Of a stretch of DNA of 64,000 nt, positions 1 through 8,731 are shown piece by piece. The stretch lies in assembly GCA_013289585.1 (NCBI GenBank), contig JABCZR010000001.1:186001-250000 (forward strand). The letters run 5' to 3'. Under the pieces are notes generated by a model. The model was not told the origin of the DNA. It saw nothing but the letters and a program-made list of their open reading frames with translations, and did no database searches. Every line of letters starts with the position of its first letter. Within the stretch, counting starts at the first letter, position 1. This DNA is from Acidobacteriota bacterium. GTDB taxonomy: Bacteria > Acidobacteriota > Terriglobia > Acidiferrales > UBA7541. Made by a program: the position numbers and the translations under genes.

Positions 1-600
1 ATTGCTTCCGGGAAAATCGACTCGGACATCAACGGAATCGAATCTAGCCAGCGCAGTGATCGCCGAGGCGATATACCGGATCCGGCCAGGCAGCTGGCGA
101 TACGCTCCGCTCGCGTAACGCACTGCCTCGGCGTCCAGTCCGACCCCGCCTCCGCCGGCGTACAATCGAGTCCGACCATCGCCGGTGCAGACTCTAACCA
201 GATCCACGAGCCTCTCTTGACCAGCTAGAAGCGCTTCTGTTGCTTTGACGGGATCACCCGGCATCCCGAGTGCAGTGGCGAAATCGTTTCCCCCTCCGAC
301 GGGAATAATCCCTAGCAGGACATCGGCTCCGAACGCCGCATTGGCCAATGCTTGAAATGTACCGTCCCCGCCCGCTGTGACGAGCAAGTTCTTTCCTCGC
401 AAAATGGCCTTTTGCACGCACGATTCGAGTTCTTCCACACTGCGTGTCACCACAAACTCTGCGAGGATACTGGATGATTCGAACACTTTCTGAATGCGCG
501 GCAGATATTTGCGAGCACGGCCTGCCCCAGCAGTAGGATTACTGAACACGACAATATTCGAAGCGCGCACAATGACGGATGGTTCCGTGTGATTGCTCAT
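1..600 (-). CDS. Diacylglycerol/lipid kinase family protein (partial, C-terminus outside window)
   Basis: Phosphorylates a lipid such as diacylglycerol or undecaprenol using ATP, at the inner face of the membrane. The frame is open for 200 codons from an ATG at 600 down to base 1. The N-terminal fold shows the family's SNPTAGAGRA start, the nucleotide loop TAGGDGTFQA and the downstream PVGGGNDFA motif, in the order expected for DagK/LCB5-type kinases. The C-terminal half lies outside the window. No operon partner is visible, because the gene starts divergently from the following + strand genes. The exact lipid substrate cannot be told. Confidence 0.85.
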   Translation of the reverse strand, partial: MSNHTEPSVIVRASNIVVFSNPTAGAGRARKYLPRIQKVFESSSILAEFVVTRSVEELESCVQKAILRGKNLLVTAGGDGTFQALANAAFGADVLLGIIPVGGGNDFATALGMPGDPVKATEALLAGQERLVDLVRVCTGDGRTRLYAGGGGVGLDAEAVRYASGAYRQLPGRIRYIASAITALARFDSVDVRVDFPGSN

Positions 601-828
601 GCCTCGACGCTACAACTTGGTTCGACCAACTCACACGGAAGATTTTTCAACATCCGCTCCCCACCTTGGTTTTCGACTCTTAAACTGTCACGCCAGTTGG
701 ACGGAATCTCATACCCTACCGTTCTGGCCAGGGATCGATAGGCCATGCAAATCGAACGACACAGAGTTTCTTCTGGGTTGACGTGGGAGCTTCATAAGTC
801 TATTTTGTCAACACTGGCGGGGGTAATC

Positions 829-1284
829 ATGAGTAGTTTTTCTTGCAGGGTTATTCACAGGCAGCCTCATTGGAGTGGTTGTTACACTCCTGATTCTACT
901 GATCGTCGCTGGCTTTAAGGGCTCCGAACCCAGCCAGAAAAATAAGCTTTCGAATCCAAAAGTTTACCTGGCGGCTATTGTTCTGCTGGCAATTTGCGCG
1001 GTTTGCTATACGTTTGATCTGGAGAAGAGCGCCCTGCTCGCACTTTTGCTCTCCGTTCTGTTAATCGCAAAACTTGGCGGCTCGAAGCAAGGCATAGCGG
1101 CTGCCGCCCTCGCGGCAGTCATACTCGCCTGGTTCTTACCCCCAGTGGTTCACTTTCGGTCATCGGCCTGGATAACCGCCTGGCCTTGGCTCTATTCGTC
1201 TTAGGGACGGTCGTGGGTAGCATTATTGTCGAAGGAAATGTGTGGCTGAAACGGTGGATTGCCAGCTCGGATCCGGATCGCTAG
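829..1284 (+). pseudogene. Small membrane protein broken by two frame changes
   Basis: No family recognised. ATG at 829 reads MSSF; removing one T from the T5 run at about 837-841 continues into a hydrophobic frame (LAGLFTGSLIGVVVTLL) that stays open to about 1140. At the C5 run near 1139-1143 the sensible frame moves back and ends at the TAG at 1282-1284 with a protein-like tail (VGSIIVEGNVWLKRW). The middle frame has three likely membrane segments. Both breaks sit in homopolymers, so this may be a real pseudogene or two sequence errors. The reconstructed length is about 150 residues. Confidence 0.5.
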
Positions 1285-1302
1285 CGAAGTAAATTGAACT
1301 CT

Positions 1303-1377
1303 TGGTGCCGGCGGGGGGAATCGAACCCACGGCCTAGGGATTATGAGACCCTCGCTCTACCACTGAGCTACGCCGGC
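1303..1377 (-). tRNA. tRNA-Met (anticodon CAT)
   Basis: Read on the minus strand, a cloverleaf runs from GCCGGCG at 1377 to an encoded CCA at 1303-1305. The acceptor arms pair, the D-arm has GTAGCTCAGTGGTAGAGC, the anticodon loop is CTCATAA, and the T-arm has GGTTCGATTCC. The anticodon CAT could belong to elongator Met, initiator Met or the Ile2 tRNA that is later modified. An internal A at the D-stem/anticodon junction and a 31:39 mismatch do not settle which. Confidence 0.93.
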
Positions 1378-1802
1378 ATAACGCAATTCTTTATGCTACG
1401 GACTCGACTGCGAATGTGTCAAGGCGTTGAACGATGAGCGGAGTCCCAGCTAGCTCCCCGAACCTCTGAGAAGCGGTCAACAATAGGGGATTTTGCCGGC
1501 CAACTAGCCTTCTGTGGCTTTCACCCCGAAATCTGAGCAAAGCTTAAGGAATCGTGCCAATAGCTGGGCTCAAGCGGGTACCAGATTTATTAGTACTACT
1601 GTACCGTTGACCACGAATCAGGCAATCCCTATTCTACACGGGATCGAGGGCTGTCCCACTCATCAGGGTAGGCGAAAGCTTATCGAAAGGATGGGACAGG
1701 TCGAGTGTATCGATTAGGAACAGGCTTATAGCCTGAGCTGCTTGACATTGGTGTGCCAATCTATAGAATGCCCCCGGGGTATCGTCTTCCCTCGGAGGCA
1801 CA
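1378..1802. other. Non-coding stretch
   Basis: About 425 bases between the tRNA and the small repeat peptide. Short frames here lack ribosome sites and protein-like composition. A GGAGG at about 1794-1798 belongs to the next gene. Confidence 0.5.
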
Positions 1803-2021
1803 ATGTCACGCAGACTCACAGTACTCTTACTGGTCATGCTAGTTCTGGCCGGGGCAATGAGCCTAAAAACGGTAGTCGTCACGCATGGTGATGGCTCCGT
1901 AATCATGGCGAACGGTGGGGCTCCTCTACCGCCGAACCCATGGAAGAATGGTGGCGCTCCTCTACCGCCGAATCCTTGGAAGAATGGTGGCGCTCCCCTA
2001 CCACCGAATCCTTGGAAATAA
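1803..2021 (+). CDS. Small exported peptide with three NGGAPLPPNPWK repeats
   Basis: Function unknown. The 72-residue product has a positively charged start, a hydrophobic core at residues 5-20 typical of a signal peptide or membrane anchor, a short linker (TVVVTHGDGSVIMA), then three perfect tandem copies of the 12-residue unit NGGAPLPPNPWK at residues 37-48, 49-60 and 61-72, ending exactly at the stop. A GGAGG lies about 5 bases before the ATG, so the start is well supported. The Pro/Trp/Gly-rich tail resembles a surface or secreted structural peptide rather than an enzyme. It is expressed alone, 70 bases before an unrelated membrane protein gene. Confidence 0.7.
   Translation: MSRRLTVLLLVMLVLAGAMSLKTVVVTHGDGSVIMANGGAPLPPNPWKNGGAPLPPNPWKNGGAPLPPNPWK
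1911..2018 (+). repeat. Three tandem 36-bp repeats
   Basis: In-frame repeats at 1911-1946, 1947-1982 and 1983-2018. Copies 2 and 3 differ at only two positions, while copy 1 has three further changes. All changes are silent, so the peptide repeat is conserved while the DNA varies. Confidence 0.9.
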
Positions 2022-2092
2022 CGCGGTAGTTTTCGCAAGGTTCGATCGACCAACCGAGCGGAATAGACCGGGGCGCAGATAGGCAAAAAAGC

Positions 2093-2791
2093 GTGCCTGG
2101 TCCATTTGAATACAGTGTCTGGTTCCTTTGCACCCTCCTAGAGGTAAGCGTGGTGGTGTGCTCGATCGCTAAGGGTTCGTTCCGCCGTTATCTGGCCCTT
2201 AACGTCTACATGCTAGCCGCGTCTTTCGTCAACATCGTACGCTTCAAAATTCTCCTCACGTATGGCTTCCGATCCTCTGAATACGGATACTTTTATTATT
2301 ACTCCGACTTGCTCCTCACCATCGGGCTGTATTGCGCTCTGATCGGGCTGTACACCTACGTCTTCGAGGAAATGGGCGCTGAAAAATATGTGCGCCTGGG
2401 TGCGGTGCTGCTCCTACTTGGTACGGCGGGTTTTTCGTTCGCCATTGTGCAGCAATACTCCAGCCGCATACTGAGCCATTTTGTACTCGAGGCCTCGCAG
2501 AACCTCTATTTCGTAGGCCTTGTACTTACATATGTCCTTTGGGGCGCCATGCTTAAATTGCGCGAGACGCGCACGCGCCTGATCCAGCTTGTGCTCGCAC
2601 TTGGGCTATATTTCAGCGTCTTTGCAGCCAGTTACGCCCTCCGGAATCTTTACGCCAGCCTTGACGGCGTCTGGCCGTACCTCATCCCTGTTTCAGGCTG
2701 CCTCCTGCCTCTTGCCTGGGCTTATGCCTTCTGGCGGATCCCGGAGGATGCGCGGCTTGCGCCTTCCCGTCTTGCGGTGGTGCCGCGATGA
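2093..2791 (+). CDS. Multi-pass membrane protein, unknown function
   Basis: A 232-residue integral membrane protein with about seven hydrophobic segments separated by short charged loops; the C-terminal tail after the last segment (RIPEDARLAPSRLAVVPR) is cytoplasmic-like. The start is a GTG at 2093 without a strong ribosome site. No catalytic motif is visible and I do not recognise a family. The stop overlaps the start of the next gene in an ATGATGG arrangement, so the two are probably translated together and may act together. Confidence 0.7.
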   Translation: MPGPFEYSVWFLCTLLEVSVVVCSIAKGSFRRYLALNVYMLAASFVNIVRFKILLTYGFRSSEYGYFYYYSDLLLTIGLYCALIGLYTYVFEEMGAEKYVRLGAVLLLLGTAGFSFAIVQQYSSRILSHFVLEASQNLYFVGLVLTYVLWGAMLKLRETRTRLIQLVLALGLYFSVFAASYALRNLYASLDGVWPYLIPVSGCLLPLAWAYAFWRIPEDARLAPSRLAVVPR

Positions 2792-3189
2792 TGGCCGCAT
2801 TCATTCTCGTCTGTTCGACTGTGTTGCTGCTGCAGTTCTTTGTGTCTTACTGCCGCTCGCTGATTGCCGCTTCTGCGAAACAGGCTCTTTCTCCGGAAGT
2901 GCGTGATGTAGCGGGCATCCCCCGTGTTGCTTCGGGAGAGGACTTCAGGCGAGTTATGCAGCTTTTGCAGCTTTGCCCGGATAGCCCCCAGGACCGTAAC
3001 AGTATCCAGGCGATCGGCGCTTATTTCGGCCTGCTGAATTTTCTTCGCGTTACCCTGGCGCGAATGGTTCCCTCTATGCGCGCGTGGACGGAATCCGAGC
3101 GCGGCCAGTGTGCCTATTTTGCGGCGGTGGCGCTGGAACGCCGCATCGCTTTCAGCCGCGGCATGCTCGCGCAACAGATGGAAAACTAG
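2788..3189 (+). CDS. Membrane-anchored hypothetical protein
   Basis: A 133-residue protein with one N-terminal hydrophobic segment (residues 3-25) followed by a helical soluble domain rich in Arg, Ala and Leu. It overlaps the preceding 7-segment membrane protein by four bases, which indicates translational coupling and a shared role. No recognised domain. Confidence 0.65.
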   Translation: MMAAFILVCSTVLLLQFFVSYCRSLIAASAKQALSPEVRDVAGIPRVASGEDFRRVMQLLQLCPDSPQDRNSIQAIGAYFGLLNFLRVTLARMVPSMRAWTESERGQCAYFAAVALERRIAFSRGMLAQQMEN

Positions 3190-3338
3190 TCTCAGGTTCG
3201 TCCGGCTCTCCCAGGATCCCTCATATCGCTTTAGCTACAAGCGCTTCTTGATCCTTGATGGATTTTTCCCAGTGCGTAGTATTCTTTGCAGGTTCTCTCC
3301 TCACCGGAGTGGACGCGTCCGCAGCGCAAAACTAACCG

Positions 3339-4325
3339 GTGACAAAAACATGCTTGCAGTGTGGCGCCGTATTGCCTTCCAGCGTACGCGCCTGCCATTT
3401 TTGTGAATCATCCTTTTCCGCCGATCTCGCGTCTCTGGAACAGTCTTCGGACTCCAGCTCGCGGGAAGACTTCGCCCGGAGTGCTTATCAAGGACCGCAT
3501 GGGGCTGAACATCCGCAGGCCGGCTCCTCGAGTAAGCGCGAGATTGTGCAAGACACCGCATGGCGCGGCGAACTAGCGCAACGACTCGAGGCCTATCGCA
3601 CTCGGCGAAAGAAAATTGCCCCAAACCTGACTCAATCCCAATTCACGTTCGAAGATCCTTCTCGAAAGACAAACACAAGCACCTTCGCCGCTGTCGTGGA
3701 AACGCCCGCTCCCGTTGAGGATGATTTTTCCTTCACAATTGCGATCGGCCGCCCTTCCAAAAAGCGCGTTCTTGAAGAATCCCGCATGGTGATCGATGTC
3801 TCCGTGCCTTCCGACGCCGTGCCCGAGCAGGTTCAGCCTCCGTTGGAGGACACTGCATCGCAGCAGGGCCTATATCCTGTCGCGTCAATCGACGACCGCC
3901 GGCTGGCAGCCGTAGTTGACCTCGGCTGTTTGCTCTTTGCATACGGCGGATTCTTGATGCTGTTCGGATCGCTCGGCGGCCAATTCACGATGAGCAAGCT
4001 CACGGCTGTCGTCTACACCACGACTTTCGCGATCGTTTATCTGCAATACTTCGCCCTATTCACCATATTTGGCGGAACAACTCCAGGGATGATGATGCGA
4101 AACTTGCAGGTCACCAGCTTCTCGGGTGAGCCACCTTCTCCACGGCAGATGCTCCTGCGCAGCGCAGGCTATATGCTGTCCGCCGGAACTTTCTTCCTCG
4201 GTTTTCTTTGGGCCATGTGGGACGAAGATCAACTGACCTGGCACGACCGTCTATCGAAAACCTATTTGAGTACGGCGCAAACGTTCGTGGATATGGAGTC
4301 TTCCAGCGTAGCGCACAGCCGCTGA
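3339..4325 (+). CDS. RDD-family membrane protein with N-terminal zinc ribbon
   Basis: A 328-residue protein starting at a GTG. Residues 5-22 hold a zinc-ribbon pattern (C5, C8, C19, C22). A long polar, low-complexity linker to about residue 185 is followed by an RDD domain with three membrane segments; the domain begins with the Arg-Asp-like pair in RRLAAVVDL and includes the TPGMMMRNLQV stretch typical of the family. RDD proteins are of mixed or unclear function (some are proposed transporters). The zinc ribbon suggests a regulatory or sensor-like cytoplasmic head. It is alone in its transcription unit. Confidence 0.75.
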   Translation: MTKTCLQCGAVLPSSVRACHFCESSFSADLASLEQSSDSSSREDFARSAYQGPHGAEHPQAGSSSKREIVQDTAWRGELAQRLEAYRTRRKKIAPNLTQSQFTFEDPSRKTNTSTFAAVVETPAPVEDDFSFTIAIGRPSKKRVLEESRMVIDVSVPSDAVPEQVQPPLEDTASQQGLYPVASIDDRRLAAVVDLGCLLFAYGGFLMLFGSLGGQFTMSKLTAVVYTTTFAIVYLQYFALFTIFGGTTPGMMMRNLQVTSFSGEPPSPRQMLLRSAGYMLSAGTFFLGFLWAMWDEDQLTWHDRLSKTYLSTAQTFVDMESSSVAHSR

Positions 4326-4407
4326 TTCCGCCGGGAACGCAGTTGGAGGCCATGAGTCACAAGCGATTTGATAGGACTACTCTTGCATCCTAATTCCGTT
4401 CAGTTCA

Positions 4408-5799
4408 CTATGCCGCGCGGCATTCGCGCGCAATTCGAATCATGGCCGTAAGGCTGCGTTCCACATCCGGCTCCGTGGTCGCCCAGGAGGAGACGCTGAT
4501 TCGCATAGCTGTCTTTCCATGCCAAATGGTCCCACCGCACCAGCATGTCCCGTCCTCCTGAATGCGCCGGATCACTTCCCGCGTCACGTCTGGTGAGCCA
4601 AAGGACACCAGCACCTGATTGATCACCACCTCGTTCAATATTTCAAACCCTTCCTCACGAAGCCTCGCCGCAAATCGCTGCGCGTGTGAGCAGGTACGTT
4701 CGACGAGCGCGCAGAGCCCCGACCGGCCCAGGGACTTAAGCGCAGCCCACAATTCAACGCCTCGCGCACGTCTCGAAGCCTCCGGTGTATGATGCATCGG
4801 TTCGCGCCGCGCACCGGCTTCGAGATACGCCGCCGTTATTCCCATCGACTCGCGCAACGCGGCTCCATCTCTGACGACAACCACGCCGCTGTCGTAGCCA
4901 ACGTTGGGCCACTTATGTGCGTCTGTAGCCCAGGAATCGGCATTCCCGAATCCACCCGTCAGGTGTTCATATTTCGGCGACACCCGCGCCCACAAACCAA
5001 ATGCGCCGTCCACGTGCACCCAGGCGCCCTGTTCTTTTGCAACCCGGCAAATTTCACCAGCGGGATCGAACGCTCCGGTATTCACGTTGCCGGCTTGAAT
5101 ACATACAATCGAACGTTCAGAGAGTCGCGGAAGCTTGTCAGGTCGCATCCTTCCCTGTCCGTCTGTCTCAACAATTGTCACGCGTTTCCTGCCAAATCCC
5201 GCCAGGCTCAGCGCCTTCAGAATGGATGCATGCACTTCCGCTCCAACGACCACTTCGATTGGCGGAGCTCCAAACATTCCGTCTTCCGTGACGTTCCACC
5301 CTGCCCGGGCGAGAATGGCATGACGCGCAGTTGAGAGTGCCGTAAAGTTTGCCATCGTGGCGCATGTGACAAAACCGCCCGCGCAATCCGCCGGCAATCC
5401 CAGCGCCTCGCAAACCCACCCGAGAACCACCTCTTCCAATTCCGCAGCCACCGGAGACATCACGCGCAACGCCGCATTCTGATTCCATGCCCCTGCCAGC
5501 CAATTCGCAGCCAGTGCTGCAGGCAACATCCCGCCGTTCACGAAGCCAAAGTAGCGTCCGCCTGTCGTCGTCACCGTAGCGGCAGAACCTAATTTGTCCA
5601 GCTTCGCAATCACTTCTTCAGGCGCGCTCGGCGAAGCAGGAAAAGGCTCGCGAAATTCAGCGAGCGCAGCCACCGCGGCGTTCGAAGGCGCTACGTTTCG
5701 TTCGGTCACATCTCGGATGTATCGCTGTGCACGCTCTGCCGCGAGGGCCAAAAGGCCACTCCTCCGCGATTGCGCATACATGTTAGGGTTAGGCCTCAT
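4408..5799 (-). CDS. PLP-dependent group II amino-acid decarboxylase
   Basis: Pyridoxal-phosphate enzyme that removes CO2 from an amino acid, most likely aromatic (tyrosine/tryptophan type) or glutamate-like. The PLP lysine lies in ATDAHKWPN, preceded by HVDGAFGLWA, where the Asp holds the cofactor ring; NTGAFDPAGEI and the N-terminal TTGGRYFGFVNGG also fit the family. I chose the ATG at 5799, which follows AGAGGAAG at good spacing; the frame is open up to 5859, but the extra 20 residues have no ribosome site. The length of 463 residues is normal. Substrate is not decided by sequence. Confidence 0.82.
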   Translation of the reverse strand: MRPNPNMYAQSRRSGLLALAAERAQRYIRDVTERNVAPSNAAVAALAEFREPFPASPSAPEEVIAKLDKLGSAATVTTTGGRYFGFVNGGMLPAALAANWLAGAWNQNAALRVMSPVAAELEEVVLGWVCEALGLPADCAGGFVTCATMANFTALSTARHAILARAGWNVTEDGMFGAPPIEVVVGAEVHASILKALSLAGFGRKRVTIVETDGQGRMRPDKLPRLSERSIVCIQAGNVNTGAFDPAGEICRVAKEQGAWVHVDGAFGLWARVSPKYEHLTGGFGNADSWATDAHKWPNVGYDSGVVVVRDGAALRESMGITAAYLEAGARREPMHHTPEASRRARGVELWAALKSLGRSGLCALVERTCSHAQRFAARLREEGFEILNEVVINQVLVSFGSPDVTREVIRRIQEDGTCWCGGTIWHGKTAMRISVSSWATTEPDVERSLTAMIRIARECRAA

Positions 5800-5929
5800 A
5801 TTGCTCTTCCTCTCCGCTCCGACCGCCGGTTTCTTGAACAGAAGCACACCTGTGGACAAGCGACCCTTTGCGGGCCAACCCGGATACGTTATTCAGTTTT
5901 TGAAGGAAGGAAAGAGCCGAATTGTCCGC

Positions 5930-6673
5930 TTAGCTCTTTATCACCGCTTCATCCGAAGCGACTTTGCCGTCGCGGATATAGATAATGCGGTGCGCGTGTT
6001 GCGCGATGTCGTTCTCATGGGTCACGAGGATGATCGTATTTCCCTGTTCGTGGAGATTCTTAAAAAGCGCCATGATCTCTTCGCCGGTTTTCGAGTCCAG
6101 GTTGCCCGTCGGCTCGTCCGCCAGCACGATCGACGGAGAATTCACCAACGCCCGTGCGATCGCCACGCGCTGCCTCTGGCCGCCGGAAAGCTCATTCGGC
6201 TTATGGGTCATGCGGTCTACCAGGTCGACGCGCTCCAGCGCCTTCTTTGCCTTTTCGATTCGCTCTTCGGCGGGCGTGCCGTTATAAATCAGCGGTAGCT
6301 CCACGTTATGCAGCGCCGTCGCGCGCGGAAGCAGATTAAACGTCTGAAACACAAAGCCGATTTCTTTGTTCCGGATGTAGGCCAATTCGTCGTCATCCAG
6401 ATCGCTAACCAAACGTCCTGCCAGCCAGTATTTTCCGGCGCTCGGCGAATCCAGGCAGCCGATCAGATTCATCAGCGTGGACTTTCCCGATCCCGAAGGA
6501 CCCATGATTGCCACATACTCGCCCTTGCGAATCTGCAGGTCCACACCGCTCAACGCGTGCACCTGTTCCGCGCCCATTTCATAGACCTTTGTGAGGTCCT
6601 CGGTCTTAATGACAACACCGGCACTGACCAGGTCTTCCCGATAGGTATCTGTGGCAGGCGTCTCGACTGGCAT
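5930..6673 (-). CDS. ABC transporter ATPase, MacB/LolD type
   Basis: ATP-binding subunit of an export system of the MacB/LolD family. Walker A is GPSGSGKST, the Q-loop FQTFNLLPR, the signature [15 protein letters not shown] and Walker [14 protein letters not shown], all intact. The C-terminal [23 protein letters not shown] is characteristic of MacB/LolD ATPases. At 247 residues it contains only the ATPase, so a separate permease is needed. It lies 25 bases after the MacA-like adaptor gene on the same strand and is clearly co-transcribed with it. The permease is not adjacent downstream, where the decarboxylase gene follows. Confidence 0.9.
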   Translation of the reverse strand: MPVETPATDTYREDLVSAGVVIKTEDLTKVYEMGAEQVHALSGVDLQIRKGEYVAIMGPSGSGKSTLMNLIGCLDSPSAGKYWLAGRLVSDLDDDELAYIRNKEIGFVFQTFNLLPRATALHNVELPLIYNGTPAEERIEKAKKALERVDLVDRMTHKPNELSGGQRQRVAIARALVNSPSIVLADEPTGNLDSKTGEEIMALFKNLHEQGNTIILVTHENDIAQHAHRIIYIRDGKVASDEAVIKS

Positions 6674-6698
6674 TCGAATTTCCTCGTTCGTAGTGGCC

Positions 6699-8108
6699 TT
6701 AGCTTTGTTGATCGTCCTGTTTCTTCGGCGCGCTGTTGTCCACTTTTACCTGCGACTCCGGCTTTAGAGTGCGCAGGGCCTTGTAGCTCCCGACGACGAT
6801 TTCGTCGCCGGGTTGCAAACCCTTTGTAATCTCGATGTCCGTAACTCCGGCGATTCCCGTTTCCACGGGCCGGAACACAGCTTTCTTCGCGTTGACCACG
6901 AACACGCCCTGCACTTCGTCTTTTTTCGGATCACCTGGCGCTGGAGGCGGCGGTGCCGCCAGCGTCACGCTGGAACTGCCCTCGCTCTTCGCTTTCTTCG
7001 CTGCCTCTTCCAGGTCCTTGCGCGTCCGCACCGCAAGCGCTTGAATCGGAATAGCCACGACGTTCTTTCTTTCCGCCGTCTTGATCTTCGCGGTCGCCGA
7101 TAATCCGGGACGCAGATTCTCCGGCGGATTTGCCAGCGTTACCACAACTTTGAAATCCTTCGCTTCCTGGGTGCTGGTCGTGGTTTGCGTCGTCGTCAAT
7201 CCTGAGCTGCGCAGCACGGCCTGCGAGCCAATTTCTGTGACCTTGCCCTTGAATACTTTTCCTGGCACGGCATCGATCGTTACGTCCGCATCCTGGCCCA
7301 ACTTGACGTTGACGATATCCGTCTCATCTACCTTTACTTCCGCCGTCACCACAGACATATCCGAAAGCGTCATCAGGAAGCTGCCATTCGAATTCTGAAT
7401 GCCCGGCACGACGTAATCACCTACGCGCTCGGGCAGGTAGCTCACAATTCCATTGATCGGTGAGGTGTACGTTGTCTTGTGCAGAATATCTTGCGTGTGC
7501 ACGAGCACGGCGCGCCCTTGATTTACTTGTGCGCGCATCTGATCGAGCGTGGCCTTCAGCGATTGCACGCGCGCTTTCGAAGAATCCACGGTCGCGACCT
7601 GGGCATCAAAAGTAGTTTTCCGTTGATCGAAATCCTGCTTGGGGATAAGGCCATCTTTGTACAGACCTTGGCCACGGTCGAAGTCCATCTTGGCCTTCTC
7701 CAGATTAGCTTGTTGCGAGATTAGATCCGCTTGTGCGGCCTTGTAACTGGCTTCCGCCGCCTGCACACCTGACTCTGCCGAATTTACGGCCGCGCCCTGC
7801 GCCTGCACATCTGCTGCGGCCTGTATGTTCTCCTGCAAAAGCAATTTGTCGCCCTTCTTGACGTGGTCGCCTTCCTTAACCAGGATCTCGGTGATTCTTC
7901 CGAATCCCTGTGCGGTCACATTTGTATAAGTCGTCGGCTTGACTTCGCCGGAGGCCGTAACCTGCGATACGAGGCTTTCCTGCGTGGTTACTTTGGCGGT
8001 CTGGACGGTCATTACGCCCTTGTTCGCCTGGTTCACGCTTACCGCCACGATGCTCCCCAGCGCCACCACGGCCCCGACCCCGATTGCCACTTTTTGCCAG
8101 GTCTTCAT
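6699..8108 (-). CDS. HlyD/MacA-family periplasmic adaptor subunit of an efflux system
   Basis: Periplasmic adaptor linking an inner-membrane ABC transporter to an outer-membrane channel. One N-terminal membrane segment (residues 7-25) is followed by a lipoyl half-motif ([30 protein letters not shown]), a long alpha-helical hairpin (about 85-210), the second lipoyl half ([19 protein letters not shown]) and beta-barrel/MacA-like C-terminal domains. The polar tail ends in KKQDDQQS. At 469 residues it is longer than typical MacA because of insertions in the C-terminal part. First gene of a two-gene operon with the ATPase at 5930-6673. Confidence 0.88.
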   Translation of the reverse strand: MKTWQKVAIGVGAVVALGSIVAVSVNQANKGVMTVQTAKVTTQESLVSQVTASGEVKPTTYTNVTAQGFGRITEILVKEGDHVKKGDKLLLQENIQAAADVQAQGAAVNSAESGVQAAEASYKAAQADLISQQANLEKAKMDFDRGQGLYKDGLIPKQDFDQRKTTFDAQVATVDSSKARVQSLKATLDQMRAQVNQGRAVLVHTQDILHKTTYTSPINGIVSYLPERVGDYVVPGIQNSNGSFLMTLSDMSVVTAEVKVDETDIVNVKLGQDADVTIDAVPGKVFKGKVTEIGSQAVLRSSGLTTTQTTTSTQEAKDFKVVVTLANPPENLRPGLSATAKIKTAERKNVVAIPIQALAVRTRKDLEEAAKKAKSEGSSSVTLAAPPPPAPGDPKKDEVQGVFVVNAKKAVFRPVETGIAGVTDIEITKGLQPGDEIVVGSYKALRTLKPESQVKVDNSAPKKQDDQQS

Positions 8109-8537
8109 TTCATTCCCCTTCGAATTACTGCCTTGCAGTTGTTTCGCTCAGTTCCCGTGCGGACCACCCGCGCGGGGACACAAAGGTATGTCTGACTGCC
8201 TCTACCCTACATACGCCCTAGCGGGTCGAAATGTTTCGCGGGAGGAATACTCCACTTTCGCGGTCCGGGCTTCGAAGCACAGGACTTACGGGCGCGGCCT
8301 CTCCGTCTGCATACGCCCCGCCCAGTGCTCCATTCTATGTTCAAAACCCCGGAAAGGAAAGATTCTCATCCCGCCTAGGCGAGATGCTCGCTGACAACCG
8401 ACCTAGTCCGTTTGACGCAAAATAAGGCCAAATGGTCAGCCAAAAACGGCAATTTTCCTGGAAACGAAATCCCCTCCTGCCCTGTTTAGTGCTATACTCA
8501 TGAAATTCGGCTGATGCTTTTCGGTCGATCCGTCCGC
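8109..8537. other. Intergenic stretch before the tRNA-Ser gene
   Basis: About 430 bases between the divergent adaptor gene and tRNA-Ser. It must hold the promoters of both, but I see no box worth naming and no protein-like frame. Confidence 0.4.
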
Positions 8538-8631
8538 GGAGAGGTGGCAGAGCGGCTGAATGCGGCGGTTTGCTAAACCGTTTTAGGGGCTAATACCCTT
8601 AACGGGGGTTCGAATCCCCCCCTCTCCGCCA
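8538..8631 (+). tRNA. tRNA-Ser (anticodon GCT)
   Basis: A 94-base type II tRNA with a long variable arm. The acceptor GGAGAGG at 8538 pairs with CCTCTCC at 8621-8627, followed by G and an encoded CCA (8629-8631). The anticodon stem-loop is GGTTTGCTAAACC. The T-loop GGTTCGAATCC is intact. Its 3' end serves as the left border of an accessory island: part of it recurs at 21338-21368. Confidence 0.96.
8613..8631 (+). repeat. Putative attL: 3' end of tRNA-Ser
   Basis: The 19 bases AATCCCCCCCTCTCCGCCA that end the tRNA gene recur identically at 21350-21368 in the same orientation. A direct repeat of a tRNA 3' end is the usual scar of a tyrosine-integrase-driven insertion; the tRNA stays intact on the left side. 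Confidence 0.75.
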
Positions 8632-8731
8632 CTGCACAAATCATCAGTAAATATGCGGCTATTTGTGCTTTGCTACTACTTTTTCTATGATTACTGTAAT
8701 TAAATATAGACTAATGGTACCTTGAGGTCAC

